Origin: Dehalococcoidales bacterium
GTDB lineage: Bacteria; Chloroflexota; Dehalococcoidia; Dehalococcoidales; UBA5760
DNA length: 5,665 nucleotides
Assembly: GCA_030640485.1 (NCBI GenBank)
Contig: DAOWJG010000095.1
Location: forward strand, 1-5,665
Direction: 5' to 3'
Part shown: in pieces, positions 5,614-5,665 of the stretch
Layout: every line of letters starts with the position of its first letter
Numbering within the stretch: the first letter of the stretch is position 1
Notes under the pieces: generated by a model
Databases searched by the model: none
What the model was told of the DNA's origin: nothing
Seen by the model: the letters and a program-made list of their open reading frames with translations, nothing else
Made by a program: the position numbers and the translations under genes

Positions 5614-5665
5614 CGGGAAGAGGGTGCTCGGTTTATTGCTGACTACTTTAAAAAATATCCTAGGG
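5611..5665 (+). pseudogene. polA: polA continuation in frame after the TAG codon (runs off window)
   Basis: Directly after TAG the same frame reads REEGARFIADYFKKYPR (5614-5664), which matches the segment that follows the O-helix in bacterial Pol I (E. coli has PRKEAQKYMDLYFERYP here). The stop replaces a position that is usually Ser or Pro. TCG to TAG is a single-base change. There is no indel and no shift in frame, so this is a point interruption. Whether the remaining palm domain with motif C is present lies beyond the window. Confidence 0.85.

Overview
The window looks like a bacterial chromosome segment. I infer a Chloroflexi (Dehalococcoidia-like) genome or metagenome contig, judged from the style of the DNA polymerase I, ornithine carbamoyltransferase, DUF4342 and small cysteine-rich proteins as I remember them. 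This assignment is not decisive. No mobile element, CRISPR array, tRNA or rRNA is visible.

Layout. At the left edge, on the minus strand, lies the first part of an ornithine carbamoyltransferase gene (argF, 1-235), with a strong ribosome site and a recognisable promoter. Across a 128-bp divergent gap, a plus-strand cluster begins: a short TrmO-type tRNA methyltransferase (364-843), a small cysteine-rich protein gene that appears broken by two single-base frame changes (889-1101), a DUF4342 protein (1115-1384), a GIY-YIG/DUF123 protein (1427-1873), and a histidine-phosphatase protein whose ATG overlaps the preceding TGA (1870-2502). The gaps in this cluster are short (13-45 nt) and I see no clear internal promoter or terminator, so it may be one operon. 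A new promoter (extended -10 TGTTATAAT) then drives a nitroreductase-family flavoprotein (2612-3280). A second one (TGCTATAAT) sits only 6 nt before the ATG of polA, so the polA mRNA is probably leaderless.

The most notable feature is polA (from 3331). Its 5' nuclease, 3'-5' exonuclease and first two polymerase motifs look intact, but the frame meets an amber codon (TAG, 5611-5613) right after the O-helix. The family sequence then continues in the same frame to the window edge. A protein ending at TAG would lack polymerase motif C and be dead as a polymerase. So this is a real nonsense mutation, a recoded or suppressed TAG, or a base error. The small cysteine-rich gene with two apparent frameshifts raises the possibility of sequence errors or gene decay elsewhere too.

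The genes do not form one obvious pathway: arginine biosynthesis, tRNA modification, two uncharacterised domain families, a phosphatase, a flavin oxidoreductase and DNA replication/repair. I do not see convincing evidence for a new multi-gene system. The points worth following are the amber codon in polA, the broken cysteine-rich gene, and the repeated use of extended -10 promoters.
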